This document shows, one piece after another, positions 51,052 through 60,688 of a stretch of 64,000 nucleotides of DNA. Every line of letters starts with the position of its first letter. Position 1 is the stretch's first letter. The notes beneath the pieces are model-generated. The model was not told the origin of the DNA. It saw only the letters and a program-made list of their open reading frames with translations, and made no database searches. The stretch lies in the NCBI GenBank assembly GCA_023453025.1, contig JAEXUD010000061.1:1-64000 (forward strand), written 5' to 3'. Made by a program: the position numbers and the translations under genes. Origin of the DNA: Bacillota bacterium. GTDB taxonomy: Bacteria; Bacillota; Clostridia; Tissierellales; Sedimentibacteraceae.

Positions 51052-53301
51052 ATGGAATCGCTGAAAGGAACTATCATAGATACAATTTTTCGCAATGATG
51101 AAAATGGATATACAGTTGCTTTAATGGAAGCTGATAATGAGGTTGTAACAGTTACAGGGGTTTTTGGATCCGATGTCACAAATGAAACACTTGAGGTGTA
51201 TGGCAAAAAAATAAAGCACCCGAAATACGGCGTTCAGTTTCAGGTTGAGATATACAACTCAGTCCTGCCATCGACCTTGGATGAAATAGAAAATTACCTG
51301 GGTTCAGGTTTGATAAAGGGAATAGGTAAATATACAGCTAAAAAAATTGTTGAGCTTTTTAAAGAAGACGCATTTGAAATTATTCAAAAAAATCCGGAAA
51401 GACTGACAGAAATTGAAGGCATTGGTGAAAAAAAAGCCGTGATGATAGCAAAAAGCTTTTCGGAACAGTCATATATTAAGGAAATTATGATATTTTTGCA
51501 GAGCCACGGAATCAGCACCTCCTACGCTGTTAAAATATACAAGCAATACGGCAATGATACCATCAGTACGATTAAAGAAAACCCTTACAAGCTTTCTGAA
51601 GATATTTACGGTATAGGTTTCAAGCTTTCTGACAAAATAGCAGCCTCATTAGGAGTGGAAAAAAATTCTCCTTACAGAATATCGTCAGGAGTTAAATATG
51701 TGCTTTCAGAATATGCCTCAAGCGGGCATACATATGTCCCATACCATATACTGTTAAACAGTACCATCAAGCTTCTTGAAATAAACATGGACAGTGCCGA
51801 GGATGAAATTCGCAATATGGCATTTACAGATAAAGTTCATATAGAAACAATAAACAACGAAAGAGTTGTATACTACATACCCTATCATACGGCTGAGATC
51901 AATGTGTGCAAGGAATTAATAAATTTGTCCAGGATTGATTTTAATATAAACGAAGAAGATGCCGTGCCTTATCTGTGTGATGTTGAAGATGAATCATCTA
52001 TTACTCTGTCAGTCAAGCAAAGAGAAGCGATAATACAATCTATAATAAACGGAGTCACTGTAATTACAGGAGGTCCCGGAACCGGCAAAACCACTATTAT
52101 ATTATCTATAATTAAAATTTTTGAAAAAATGCATAAAAAAGTTTTTTTGTGCGCTCCTACCGGCAGAGCGGCAAAACGAATAACCGAATCAACCGGAAGA
52201 GAAGCAAAGACCATACACCGCCTGTTGGAATACGCCTTTGGCGAAGATGACAGCAGCCTGGCATTTAACAAAAATGAGAACTCCCCTCTTGACTGCGATG
52301 TTATCATAATTGATGAAATGTCAATGGTTGACATACTGCTTATGAATGACCTGCTAAAAGCAGTCAAAAGGGGAACCAGATTAATAATGGTTGGTGATGT
52401 GGACCAGCTTCCATCTGTGGGAGCAGGAAATGTTTTATCAGACATAATTAATTCTAATACAATTAAAACAATCAGCCTTGATATCATATTCAGACAGTCA
52501 GAAGGAAGTATGATTGTTCAAAACGCTCATTTGATCAATAAGGGGAGCATGCCTGTTTACAACAAAAAAGATACAGATTTTTTCTTTATGAGAGAAAATA
52601 ACAATCCAGACATAATTGATTTAATAGTTGATTTATATAAAACACGTCTGCCGTCAAAATACGGGTTTAATCCCACAAAGGACATTCAGGTTCTTTCTCC
52701 TATGAAAAAAGGAGATGTGGGAGTAATCGAGCTTAATAATAAATTGCAGGCGGCAGTTAACCCTCCTTCCAAGCTGAAAAAAGAAAAATTTTTTGGGAAG
52801 TATACCTTCCGTGTTGGTGACAAGGTAATGCAGATTAAAAATAATTATCAGGCAGAATGGAAAATTCAAACAAACAATAAAAGCTTAATAACCGGTGAAG
52901 GAGTTTATAACGGAGATATTGGATACATAATTTTTATTGACGAAGACAATCAAGAGGTTACAGTACAATTTGAGGAAGAAAAGGAAGTTATTTACCCCTT
53001 CAGCCAGCTGGACGAATTGATACTTGCATATGCAACAACAGTTCATAAAAGCCAGGGAAGTGAATTTCCTGTAATTTTAATGCCTGTTGTATGGGGTCCT
53101 CCTATGCTTTTGACGAGAAATCTTTTTTACACTGCCATTACAAGAGCAAGGCAGCTGGTAGTTCTGGTGGGAATTGAAAAATATATGCAGGACATGATTA
53201 ATAACAATAAAACAGACAAAAGATATTCCGGACTTGATCACAGATTGAGCTCCTCAGTTGCGACATATAGTCTATTGATGGAAGGAATTATTGAAATATG
53301 A
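51052..53301 (+). CDS. recD2: RecD2-type ATP-dependent DNA helicase
   Basis: A 749-residue SF1B helicase. The N-terminal OB-like and helix-hairpin-helix region contains YLGSGLIKGIGKYTAKKIVELF and LTEIEGIGEKKAVMIA. Walker A is ITGGPGTGKTTIILSI, motif II VIIIDEMSMVD, motif III VGDVDQLPSVGAGNVLSDI, and late motifs AYATTVHKSQGSEF and YTAITRARQLVVLVG. It unwinds DNA 5'-3' without RecBC and works in repair. The ATG at 51052 is preceded by AGGAG; a longer in-frame start at 50992 lies over the promoter. comF overlaps its end by four bases. Confidence 0.95.
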   Translation: MESLKGTIIDTIFRNDENGYTVALMEADNEVVTVTGVFGSDVTNETLEVYGKKIKHPKYGVQFQVEIYNSVLPSTLDEIENYLGSGLIKGIGKYTAKKIVELFKEDAFEIIQKNPERLTEIEGIGEKKAVMIAKSFSEQSYIKEIMIFLQSHGISTSYAVKIYKQYGNDTISTIKENPYKLSEDIYGIGFKLSDKIAASLGVEKNSPYRISSGVKYVLSEYASSGHTYVPYHILLNSTIKLLEINMDSAEDEIRNMAFTDKVHIETINNERVVYYIPYHTAEINVCKELINLSRIDFNINEEDAVPYLCDVEDESSITLSVKQREAIIQSIINGVTVITGGPGTGKTTIILSIIKIFEKMHKKVFLCAPTGRAAKRITESTGREAKTIHRLLEYAFGEDDSSLAFNKNENSPLDCDVIIIDEMSMVDILLMNDLLKAVKRGTRLIMVGDVDQLPSVGAGNVLSDIINSNTIKTISLDIIFRQSEGSMIVQNAHLINKGSMPVYNKKDTDFFFMRENNNPDIIDLIVDLYKTRLPSKYGFNPTKDIQVLSPMKKGDVGVIELNNKLQAAVNPPSKLKKEKFFGKYTFRVGDKVMQIKNNYQAEWKIQTNNKSLITGEGVYNGDIGYIIFIDEDNQEVTVQFEEEKEVIYPFSQLDELILAYATTVHKSQGSEFPVILMPVVWGPPMLLTRNLFYTAITRARQLVVLVGIEKYMQDMINNNKTDKRYSGLDHRLSSSVATYSLLMEGIIEI

Positions 53302-54014
53302 AAGCATATGCGGATTCCTTCCTAGAGCTTATTTATCCGGAAAAAAATACATGCTTTATTTGCGAGGAATATGATGAAGCAATCATAGACAAATATATTT
53401 GTACGAGCTGTGAAAGGCTATTGAAAAAACTGGAGCCTCCCCTGTGCAAAATATGTTCGAAGCCGATAAATTATACTTCATCAACTGACATCTGCCCGGA
53501 ATGCAGTGGTGAAGAAAGACGTTTTATCATGTCAAAAGCTCCCTTTGCTTACGACGGCTTGATTAAAAAGGCAATTTATTCTTACAAATATTATAATAAA
53601 CCTTATTATTATAAATTATTCGGGAATCTGCTTTTAACCTTCATGATTAAAGAGGGTTATACAAATTTTGATTGTATAGTACCTGTACCCCTTCATTCAT
53701 CCAAAATGAGAAAAAGAGGCTACAACCAGTCAGAGCTTATTGCCAGACACATTTCAAAGCATTTATCTATTCCATATGCAGATGCCTTGAAAAGAATTAA
53801 AAAAACCCTTAAGCAAAGCGAGCAAAATAAATCCCAGCGAAAAAAAAACTTAAAGAATGCTTTTGCAATAAAAAAACCTGCAGCTGAAATTATCAACAGC
53901 TCAGTTCTTTTGGTAGATGACATATACACAACCGGTTCAACGGTTGATGAATGCGCCAAGGTTCTTGTAAATAACGGAGCCGCAAAGGTTTATGTAATAA
54001 CCATAGCCAGATAA
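53298..54014 (+). CDS. comF: ComF-family phosphoribosyltransferase-like protein
   Basis: A 238-residue protein. The N-terminal Zn-binding part has CFICEEYDEAIIDKYICTSC and CKICSKPINYTSSTDICPEC. The C-terminal PRTase fold has SSVLLVDDIYTTGSTVDEC and the family segment VPVPLHSSKMRKRGYNQSEL. ComF proteins act in DNA uptake or ssDNA handling; overlap with recD2 supports a DNA role. Confidence 0.92.
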   Translation: MKAYADSFLELIYPEKNTCFICEEYDEAIIDKYICTSCERLLKKLEPPLCKICSKPINYTSSTDICPECSGEERRFIMSKAPFAYDGLIKKAIYSYKYYNKPYYYKLFGNLLLTFMIKEGYTNFDCIVPVPLHSSKMRKRGYNQSELIARHISKHLSIPYADALKRIKKTLKQSEQNKSQRKKNLKNAFAIKKPAAEIINSSVLLVDDIYTTGSTVDECAKVLVNNGAAKVYVITIAR

Positions 54015-54100
54015 ATAAAAACAATGACACAACTGTAGTGCATGAATATTTTAAGTCTTCGCCGCCTTCCACATAAGCTGTTCATTGTTAAATGTTAATT

Positions 54101-54664
54101 TCATTGATATATATTTTCTTCGGTTATAATCATGTCCATTTTGACATCATGCTGTTCTGCAGGCACTTCATCCAGCACCTGAAATTCATATGCTATCGCA
54201 ACTGCTTTTGCGTCTTTTCTTTTTTGTGATAAAATCCTGTCGTAATATCCCTTTCCGAATCCAACACGATTTAAGTCCCTGTCAAATACAACACCGGGGG
54301 TTACTATCAAGTCAAATTCATGCGGCTCGACCTTGTTGATACTTTCATAAACAGGTTCATAGTATCCGAAGGAGCTTAGGGCAAGGTCATCCATGCTTTT
54401 TATTTCTGATGGAATTAATATTGTATTTTTTGTATCTGTATATGGTATGACAACACGCTTTTTATCTGACAGCATTTTATTTATCAAGTCCATTGTCATT
54501 ACTTCGTTTTTGAAGCTCATATAAACAAACACAACCTTGCTGCCCGCATATTCATCCAAGGCTGTAAGCTTGTTCACAATTATGCTGCTTTTATTTACAG
54601 CATCATTCTCAGTCATATTATTTCTTATATTCAGAACTTTTTTTCTTATCTCACTCTTAGTCAT
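54101..54664 (-). CDS. 5-formyltetrahydrofolate cyclo-ligase
   Basis: A 187-residue enzyme converting 5-formyl-THF to 5,10-methenyl-THF with ATP. Visible are an N-terminal KSEIRKKVLNIRNNM and the nucleotide/folate loop DLIVTPGVVFDRDLNRVGFG with GKGYYDRIL. It salvages folate inhibited by glyA side-products. It starts 8 bases after the site-2 protease gene. Confidence 0.95.
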   Translation of the reverse strand: MTKSEIRKKVLNIRNNMTENDAVNKSSIIVNKLTALDEYAGSKVVFVYMSFKNEVMTMDLINKMLSDKKRVVIPYTDTKNTILIPSEIKSMDDLALSSFGYYEPVYESINKVEPHEFDLIVTPGVVFDRDLNRVGFGKGYYDRILSQKRKDAKAVAIAYEFQVLDEVPAEQHDVKMDMIITEENIYQ

Positions 54665-54672
54665 TTCATCAC

Positions 54673-55290
54673 CTAAAAAAATATTGATATTAAAAAATTG
54701 TACAAATAATTTATTACTGGTCCTATAATAAATCCTACACCTCTGAAAACAATAACAAGAAGCATTGCAAATCTCAGTTGATTATAATATTTGTAATAGA
54801 AGTTCCACACCCTGGCTCCTCCGATACTCCCCAGTATATGATGTCCGTCAAGAGGTGGTATCGGAATTAAATTAAATATCATCAGCACAAGATTTATATA
54901 GACGGTACTTTGTAATACCTCCCACAATACCTGCGTTGACAAAGTGTATGGCAAAAACATATCCGTAAGCTTCATTAATCCGGTAAACAATAGTGCAACC
55001 ATAAAATTTGCAAAGGGTCCTGCCAGAGACACCAGTGCGTCATCTCTTCTTGGATTGTTGAAGTTTCTCGCATTTATCATTACAGGCTTCGCCCACCCAA
55101 AGCCAAACATAAGTAAACATATGAATCCCATTGGGTCCAAATGCTTTAACGGATTCAATGTTATGCGCCCCTGCATTAATGGGGTATCATCTCCTAATTT
55201 CACTGCCGCATAGCCGTGAGAAAATTCATGTATGGAAATCCCCAGTAAAATCCCAGGTAATACTAATAACTTATTTAATAAATAATCCAT
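54673..55290 (-). CDS. Site-2 protease family (M50) membrane metalloprotease
   Basis: A 205-residue membrane protein with the zinc motif ISIHEFSHGYAAVKLGDDTP near residue 20. The second ligand motif is NLIPIPPLDGHHILGSI near 143, with Asp in the usual place. About five hydrophobic segments. It lacks PDZ or CBS domains, a minimal S2P. Substrates unknown; intramembrane proteolysis of a regulator or clearance is likely. Confidence 0.92.
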   Translation of the reverse strand: MDYLLNKLLVLPGILLGISIHEFSHGYAAVKLGDDTPLMQGRITLNPLKHLDPMGFICLLMFGFGWAKPVMINARNFNNPRRDDALVSLAGPFANFMVALLFTGLMKLTDMFLPYTLSTQVLWEVLQSTVYINLVLMIFNLIPIPPLDGHHILGSIGGARVWNFYYKYYNQLRFAMLLVIVFRGVGFIIGPVINYLYNFLISIFF

Positions 55291-55340
55291 AAACCCTCCT
55301 TTAATACTATGATACAGGATTTGGCTTAAGGATTTCTAAA

Positions 55341-56675
55341 TTAATCCTCATAGTCACTAGTGTCCTGAGATTTATATACTATTGCGGTTTCAAGCCTTCT
55401 TCCCTTTATTTCTGTTACCTTTATTTTAAGTCCGTATTCGTTAAGCTCCATTGTGCTGCCATCCTCCGGGATTATTCCAAGCACACCGAAAACAAGTCCT
55501 CCAAATGTATCAAAGTCTTCATCCGGCAGACTGATCCCCAGCTGCTTTGAAACATCCTCCAAATATGCGGAGCCTTTTATTTTCCATGTTCCATCATCTA
55601 TTTTTTCAATTGACGGCGGTTCCGGATTCAAATAATCGTCATCAAAATTGCCGACTATTTGCTCCAGAAGGTCGTTCATTGTAATTACACCGCTCATACC
55701 GCCATATTCATCAAATACCACGGCAAAATGATTTCTTGATTTTTTCATATTTTGGAAAAGCACGTCGGTTCTAACGGTTTCCGGCACATAATACGCTGAT
55801 TTAACAGCTTTTTTCATTACATATTCCCTGGATTTCTCCTTTAACCTGAAGTAATCCTTCACGTTCAATACGCCTATGATGTTATCAGCACTGCCGTCAC
55901 ACACCGGATACCTTGAATGTCTGCTCATTGTTATTTTTTGAGCCCAATCCTCATCTGTTTCATCAAGCCAGAGTATATCCACCTCTGTTCTGTGCGTCAT
56001 AACCTCTTCCGCTGTTTTATTATCAAATTCAAAAACATTTTGTATCATTTCTTTTTCACTTATATTTATTGAGCCTTTTTCACTTCCCACATCCACCATC
56101 ATTCTGATATCTTCTTCTGTAACATTTTCATCCTCTGAATTCGGATCAATTCCAAGAAGTCTCAAAACTCCGTTTGTCGAAGCTGTCAAAAGCCAAACCA
56201 ACGGTGCAAACAACTTTGCAATCAAGTATAATAAACCTGACAAAAACAATGCAAGTTTTTCAGCATTTTTCATAGCAAATCTCTTTGGCACCAGTTCTCC
56301 AAACACAAGAGTAAAATAAGACAAAATCAAAGTAATTATTATTACGGATATTGTATTTAATGTTGATATAGACATATTTAAACCTAATTTCAACAATCCA
56401 TCAGTTAATATGCTTGCAAAATTATCAGCAGCAAAAGCAGATCCAAAAAAACCAGCCAATGTAATTGCTACTTGAATAACTGATAAAAATTGCGACGGTT
56501 GATCCGTAAGTTTGCTAAGCTTTATAGCACGTTTATCACCTTCCGCAGCCATTTTGTCCATCCTGTTGTCATTCATGGATATAACTGCTATTTCAGCAGA
56601 AGCAAAAATCGCATTAACAAAAATCAATATAAACTGTAAAACTAACGGAGCCCATATCGAGCCTTCTTCTAACAA
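55341..56675 (-). CDS. CNNM/CorC-type (hemolysin C family) membrane protein with CBS pair
   Basis: A 444-residue protein. A CNNM (DUF21) membrane domain covers ~1-180. A CBS pair follows (MTHRTEVDILWLDE, and HFAVVFDEYGGMSGVITMND) and a C-terminal CorC_HlyC domain (FDTFGGLVFGVLGIIPEDG). It probably handles Mg2+ or Co2+ efflux. I place the start at TTG 56675, preceded by GGGAGGG; the frame is open to 56741, but that stretch contains the TTGACT/TATTAT promoter. Confidence 0.9.
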   Translation of the reverse strand: MLEEGSIWAPLVLQFILIFVNAIFASAEIAVISMNDNRMDKMAAEGDKRAIKLSKLTDQPSQFLSVIQVAITLAGFFGSAFAADNFASILTDGLLKLGLNMSISTLNTISVIIITLILSYFTLVFGELVPKRFAMKNAEKLALFLSGLLYLIAKLFAPLVWLLTASTNGVLRLLGIDPNSEDENVTEEDIRMMVDVGSEKGSINISEKEMIQNVFEFDNKTAEEVMTHRTEVDILWLDETDEDWAQKITMSRHSRYPVCDGSADNIIGVLNVKDYFRLKEKSREYVMKKAVKSAYYVPETVRTDVLFQNMKKSRNHFAVVFDEYGGMSGVITMNDLLEQIVGNFDDDYLNPEPPSIEKIDDGTWKIKGSAYLEDVSKQLGISLPDEDFDTFGGLVFGVLGIIPEDGSTMELNEYGLKIKVTEIKGRRLETAIVYKSQDTSDYED

Positions 56676-56712
56676 AGTAAAACCCTCCCAAGTAATTAAA
56701 AATATTACAAAA

Positions 56713-56741
56713 ATAATAACATACTTATTATAACCAGTCAA
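56713..56741 (-). promoter_or_regulatory. Promoter of the CNNM/CorC gene
   Basis: Minus strand TTGACT (56741-56736), 17-base spacer, TATTAT (56718-56713). It overlaps the upstream part of the open frame. Confidence 0.8.
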
Positions 56742-56879
56742 TATTCATTTATTATTGAACATTTCAAGCGCACATTTATTATAATTTACATAATTCATAC
56801 TAAACTTTTTTAATTAACCGTTGATATATTATTAGATATATTGTAAAATTAAAGTAACAATTATAAAGCGGAGGCAAAA

Positions 56880-57458
56880 ATGTTTCTTGAAGCTTTTATT
56901 TTAGGTATAATTGTAGGTATAGTAAGACGTGGAAAAGTATCAAGACTTGCATACGTTCATTTCAGCGCCAAACCATTGATTTATATATCAGCATTATTAT
57001 ATCTTGCTATTGTAATTATGAATTTAGGTCTTTTTAATTACAGCTCATCCTTATACTCAATTTTTCTTTTACTTTCATACATATTTACATTACTGTTTTT
57101 AATAGCGAACATCAGTATGAAATTCATGGCTGTACCATTGATAGGATTAGGCTTAAATATGCTGGTGTTTCTGGCCAACGGTTTTAAATTTCCGCTTTCA
57201 TCTGAAGCAGCACTGAAGCTGTATGGAACTGAAATGAATGAGCTTTTAAACAGCGGGAAAATATTGTTTTTTACACCGGCAGAAGGTTCCTCCTTAAGTT
57301 TCCTGGGCAATATTATAAACATAGGAAACTGGATAACTGTAAGTGTGGGAGATATTATTTCAGCCATAGGAGTTGTATTGGTTGTTCAAGCTATTATTTC
57401 AGATAGGTTTATCCAGAACAGAAGCAGAATCACTTTTTCAAAAAATATATTCAGATAA
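56880..57458 (+). CDS. DUF5317 family membrane protein
   Basis: A 192-residue protein with about five hydrophobic segments. The N-terminal MFLEAFILGIIVGIVRRGKV and the loop FLANGFKFPLSSEAALKLYG resemble DUF5317, an uncharacterised family. CGGAGGC precedes the ATG. Monocistronic. Confidence 0.75.
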   Translation: MFLEAFILGIIVGIVRRGKVSRLAYVHFSAKPLIYISALLYLAIVIMNLGLFNYSSSLYSIFLLLSYIFTLLFLIANISMKFMAVPLIGLGLNMLVFLANGFKFPLSSEAALKLYGTEMNELLNSGKILFFTPAEGSSLSFLGNIINIGNWITVSVGDIISAIGVVLVVQAIISDRFIQNRSRITFSKNIFR

Positions 57459-57485
57459 AAAATGCGCCGTTATTAGCGCATTTTA
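57458..57485. terminator. Bidirectional terminator, DUF5317 / SPFH genes
   Basis: AAAATGCGC/GCGCATTTT with a CGTTATTA loop, then T-rich on both sides. Confidence 0.85.
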
Positions 57486-57496
57486 TTTTGTTATGC

Positions 57497-58414
57497 TTAT
57501 TTACTTATCTCTGTTAATGCTGTTGCCAAGCCTGCAAGTCCTTGAATTTCAGATGGTACAATAATTTTTGTAGCCTGACCGTTTGCTGCTTTTTCAAATG
57601 CTTCGAAGCTCCTTAATGTCAGAACCTCTTTGTCAATCTGTACTTCCTTAATCATTTTCAAGCCTTCTGCTGTTGCGCTTTGAACACTTAGAATTGCTTG
57701 CGCTTCACCTTCAGCTTCCCTGATAGATGCTTCTTTTTTAGCTTCTGCTCTAAGTATAGCTGCTTGCTTTTCTGCTTCTGCCTCAAGAATAAGAGATTCC
57801 TTCTTTCCTTGTGATACTAAAATAGCAGCATTTTTTTGTCCTTCTGCTATAAGAATTGACTCTCTCTTTTCTCTTTCTGCCTTCATTTGTTTTTCCATGG
57901 CATTTTGGATTTCTTTCGGCGGCAAAATATTCTTTACTTCAACTCTGTTTATTTTAATACCCCAAGGGTCAGTTGCTTCATCCAGAACAATTCGCATTTT
58001 GGTATTGATTATTTCCCTGGACGTTAAGGTTTGGTCAAGCTCAAGCTCACCAATTATATTTCTCAATGTAGTTGCAGAAAGATTTTCAATTGCAGACATA
58101 GGTCTGTCTACACCATAAGTGAAAAATTTAGGATCAGTTATCTGGAAAAAAATAACTGTATCAATTTGCATTGTAACATTATCCTTAGTTATAACAGGCT
58201 GAGGAGGAAAATCAACAACCTGCTCCTTTAACGATACCCTTTTTGCTACTTTATCAATTAGCGGAATCTTAACATGCAATCCTACACTCCATGTTGTCTG
58301 GTAAGCACCCAGACGTTCAACAACATATGCCTGCGCCTGCGGTACTATTCTTATATTTGTTGCAACTAATGCTATGACAATTACAAAAATCAAAATAAAA
58401 CCAATAAACTCCAT
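57497..58414 (-). CDS. SPFH/Band 7 membrane protein (QmcA/paraslipin type)
   Basis: A 305-residue stomatin-like protein with one N-terminal membrane segment. A prohibitin domain follows: QAYVVERLGAYQTTWSVGLH and GIKINRVEVKNILPPKEIQNAM. An Ala/Glu-rich coiled coil covers ~190-270. It scaffolds membrane microdomains. It is paired with the NfeD gene 12 bases upstream, the usual companion. Confidence 0.93.
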   Translation of the reverse strand: MEFIGFILIFVIVIALVATNIRIVPQAQAYVVERLGAYQTTWSVGLHVKIPLIDKVAKRVSLKEQVVDFPPQPVITKDNVTMQIDTVIFFQITDPKFFTYGVDRPMSAIENLSATTLRNIIGELELDQTLTSREIINTKMRIVLDEATDPWGIKINRVEVKNILPPKEIQNAMEKQMKAEREKRESILIAEGQKNAAILVSQGKKESLILEAEAEKQAAILRAEAKKEASIREAEGEAQAILSVQSATAEGLKMIKEVQIDKEVLTLRSFEAFEKAANGQATKIIVPSEIQGLAGLATALTEISK

Positions 58415-58426
58415 TTCTTACCTCCA

Positions 58427-58858
58427 TTATTTTCTTTTAACTATGAGCTTTACTCCTTTTATGTCCCTTACAACTACCAGTTCATCCTTTTCGATTATTT
58501 CATCATTAAAAGATCTCGCCGACCAAATCTGACCCTTTGCCCTGACAGTTCCTTCATTGTTAAGGTTATTTATTGTTGATTCCACCTTAACAAGCTCTCC
58601 GATTAAAGCATCAGCATTTGTTCTTGATTTTCCTATCTTCAGCTTTTCAACCGCAATAGGTCTCGTTAAAACTAAGCAAACAATTGACACAATCAAAAAA
58701 ACGACTATTTGCAAATGAAGTGAGGCACCGGTCAAGTAAATAAACCAGGCAACTAATGCTCCGATAGCAAACCAAATAGTTGCAAGTCCCAAAGTTAAAG
58801 CTTCGATTATTACACACGCGGCTATTATAATAAGCCACGCCCATCCAACATATTCCAT
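58427..58858 (-). CDS. NfeD family protein
   Basis: A 143-residue protein with two or three N-terminal membrane segments (WLIIIAACVIIEALTLGLAT) and a C-terminal OB-fold domain (NNEGTVRAKGQIWSARSFND). NfeD proteins bind SPFH partners; the following gene encodes one. Confidence 0.92.
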   Translation of the reverse strand: MEYVGWAWLIIIAACVIIEALTLGLATIWFAIGALVAWFIYLTGASLHLQIVVFLIVSIVCLVLTRPIAVEKLKIGKSRTNADALIGELVKVESTINNLNNEGTVRAKGQIWSARSFNDEIIEKDELVVVRDIKGVKLIVKRK

Positions 58859-58930
58859 AATGCCTCCAAATATAAAGACTTGTATATATTATATACCACA
58901 TTACAACAAACGTAAACAATTTGTTATATA

Positions 58931-60508
58931 TTAGTCAATTATCCCGCTCAATGTCTGATAAGGATTAACATAAGTATTGTAAATGCTTACTGCATAATGG
59001 AGATGAGGTCCGGTTGAAAAACCGGTAGTTCCCACAGTACCTATGACTGTACCTTTAGTAATCTTATCACCTTTTTTAACGTTAATAGTGTCCAAATGAT
59101 AATAGGATGTAAAAAGACCCATGCCATGATCGATCACCACAGTATTTCCCGGGGAAAGAAGCCCTTCCATTGCAAAGGTTACAATGCCGTTATTGGGAGC
59201 TTTGACTTCAGTTCCTAATGGAGCGGCGAGATCCAGACCGGAATGTCTTGAAGATGACTTTTCATTATTGACATACCTGATTTCGGCAAAATCAGTTGTC
59301 AATTCACCTTCAACCGGCATAATAAAGGTGCCCTCCCACAGCTTCTCAGAAACTGATTCCGTCCTTGCAGGCTTCACAAGCTGTGCAAATTCATATATTG
59401 CGGCATTGTCATTGTTTGTATCATTCATTTCTTCGCTTACAGTCAAATATTGGGTTTTAAAGCTCTTGCTTTTTACCTCTAAATTTTTTGTAATTATGTA
59501 TTCGGAATTTGTTCCTTCGTTAATAGCAACGTTTAAATCATATTCTCCCGGCTGTATATTTAAATCTATAGGACAGATAAAAATGCTTTTGGACTTGTAC
59601 TGGTACATTTTTGTCGGTGCTTTTACTGCATCTGTTTTCATAGTTAAGGTTTCATTGCTGTTCAGGTTTCCCACTGATACAAGCAAAATATTGCCGGGAT
59701 AATTTTCTCTTGTTACAATTTCAACATTTGCAGGTTTATCTATACTTATATTGAACTTTAATATCTGGCTTCCGTAAAAATCCGAAGTTTCCTTCATGAG
59801 CCACTGTGCATGACTTTCTACAGTGTATTCTCCGTCTGCTGTAAGATTGTTCAGCACCTCCCTAAGATTTGTGCCTGTACTGACCAGATTACCTTCTGCA
59901 TATGCACGTATAACCTGGCTGTCAGGAACCTTTTCATAAGCAATATCCAATATATCACTTTCACCGATTTTTATATCTTCTTTGTCTGTTGAGCCGGTAA
60001 TAGTTCCGTCTTTTTTAATATAATGGCCTTCTATGTCTCTATACGTCCAATCATATTTTACATCAGGATTTATTTTGTTTTCATTGTAATCCAGAAATGA
60101 ATCGTATAATGTTGAATCTATATATACATAATAAAAACTCTCATCTAACAACAGCTTACCGGCTTCACTGTCATTTATCTTGTAGCTGGTTCCCTCTTGT
60201 GACACATATACATTTTTATTTGTTAAATCAAAGCTTAATTTATAATAATCTGTTTGGGAGTTCTTCTTAAGAAATACTTCGTAGGATGTCAGATCTGATA
60301 TGCTGTCGTTTGTTTTTTCCTTTGATTTTATTGCCTTTAATATAGGTTGTGCATCTTCGCTGTTACCTGCTATCAAGCTTTTCTCTCCGGTTTGCAAATT
60401 AATAATTTCAATTTCCGAAACAGTTCCAAAAGCTGTCTCAATTATGCTGCAGCTTGAAAAAATCAGCATAAATATTATTAATGAAATAACTAAATATAAT
60501 TTTTTCAT
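58931..60508 (-). CDS. M23-family peptidase lipoprotein
   Basis: A 525-residue exported protein with a lipobox in IFSSCS. A long N-terminal region of beta-rich character, unrecognised, precedes the LytM domain at ~400-520. Zinc motifs are SRHSGLDLAAPLG (His, Asp) and GPHLHYAV (His), with YYHLDTINVKKGDKI between. It probably cleaves peptide cross-links of peptidoglycan or regulates other hydrolases. Monocistronic. Confidence 0.9.
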   Translation of the reverse strand: MKKLYLVISLIIFMLIFSSCSIIETAFGTVSEIEIINLQTGEKSLIAGNSEDAQPILKAIKSKEKTNDSISDLTSYEVFLKKNSQTDYYKLSFDLTNKNVYVSQEGTSYKINDSEAGKLLLDESFYYVYIDSTLYDSFLDYNENKINPDVKYDWTYRDIEGHYIKKDGTITGSTDKEDIKIGESDILDIAYEKVPDSQVIRAYAEGNLVSTGTNLREVLNNLTADGEYTVESHAQWLMKETSDFYGSQILKFNISIDKPANVEIVTRENYPGNILLVSVGNLNSNETLTMKTDAVKAPTKMYQYKSKSIFICPIDLNIQPGEYDLNVAINEGTNSEYIITKNLEVKSKSFKTQYLTVSEEMNDTNNDNAAIYEFAQLVKPARTESVSEKLWEGTFIMPVEGELTTDFAEIRYVNNEKSSSRHSGLDLAAPLGTEVKAPNNGIVTFAMEGLLSPGNTVVIDHGMGLFTSYYHLDTINVKKGDKITKGTVIGTVGTTGFSTGPHLHYAVSIYNTYVNPYQTLSGIID

Positions 60509-60606
60509 AATACCTCCCTTTGCTTTAGTTTCTAGTTTTTGTTTAAACTACTGTTTTATACATTATATTTTAGCAAAAGAAATATATTCTGTCACTTTAA
60601 CATTTA

Positions 60607-60646
60607 CGTTACTAATCACAGTCATCCATAAACCTAAAAAAATAAG
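60607..60646. repeat. Short sequence related to the end of the 265-bp palindrome
   Basis: GTTACTAATCACAGT, CATCCATAAACCTAA and AAAAATAAG match in order 30533 onward (GTTACTATTCACAGT, TATCCATAAAACCTAA, GAAAAATAAG) with few differences. It then runs into the bmp-operon terminator. Confidence 0.5.
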
Positions 60647-60683
60647 ACCTGCTGTCTCTCATCATGCAGAATCTTATTTTTTT
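60636..60683. terminator. Terminator of the nucleoside ABC transporter operon
   Basis: AAAAAAATAAGAcCTGC/GCAGAaTCTTATTTTTTT hairpin with a 13-base loop, acting on the minus strand. Confidence 0.8.
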
Positions 60684-60688
60684 CCTTA

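Noticed and set aside
51969..52487. 172-codon frame antisense to recD2
   Set aside because: Covers conserved helicase motifs on the other strand; no own signals.
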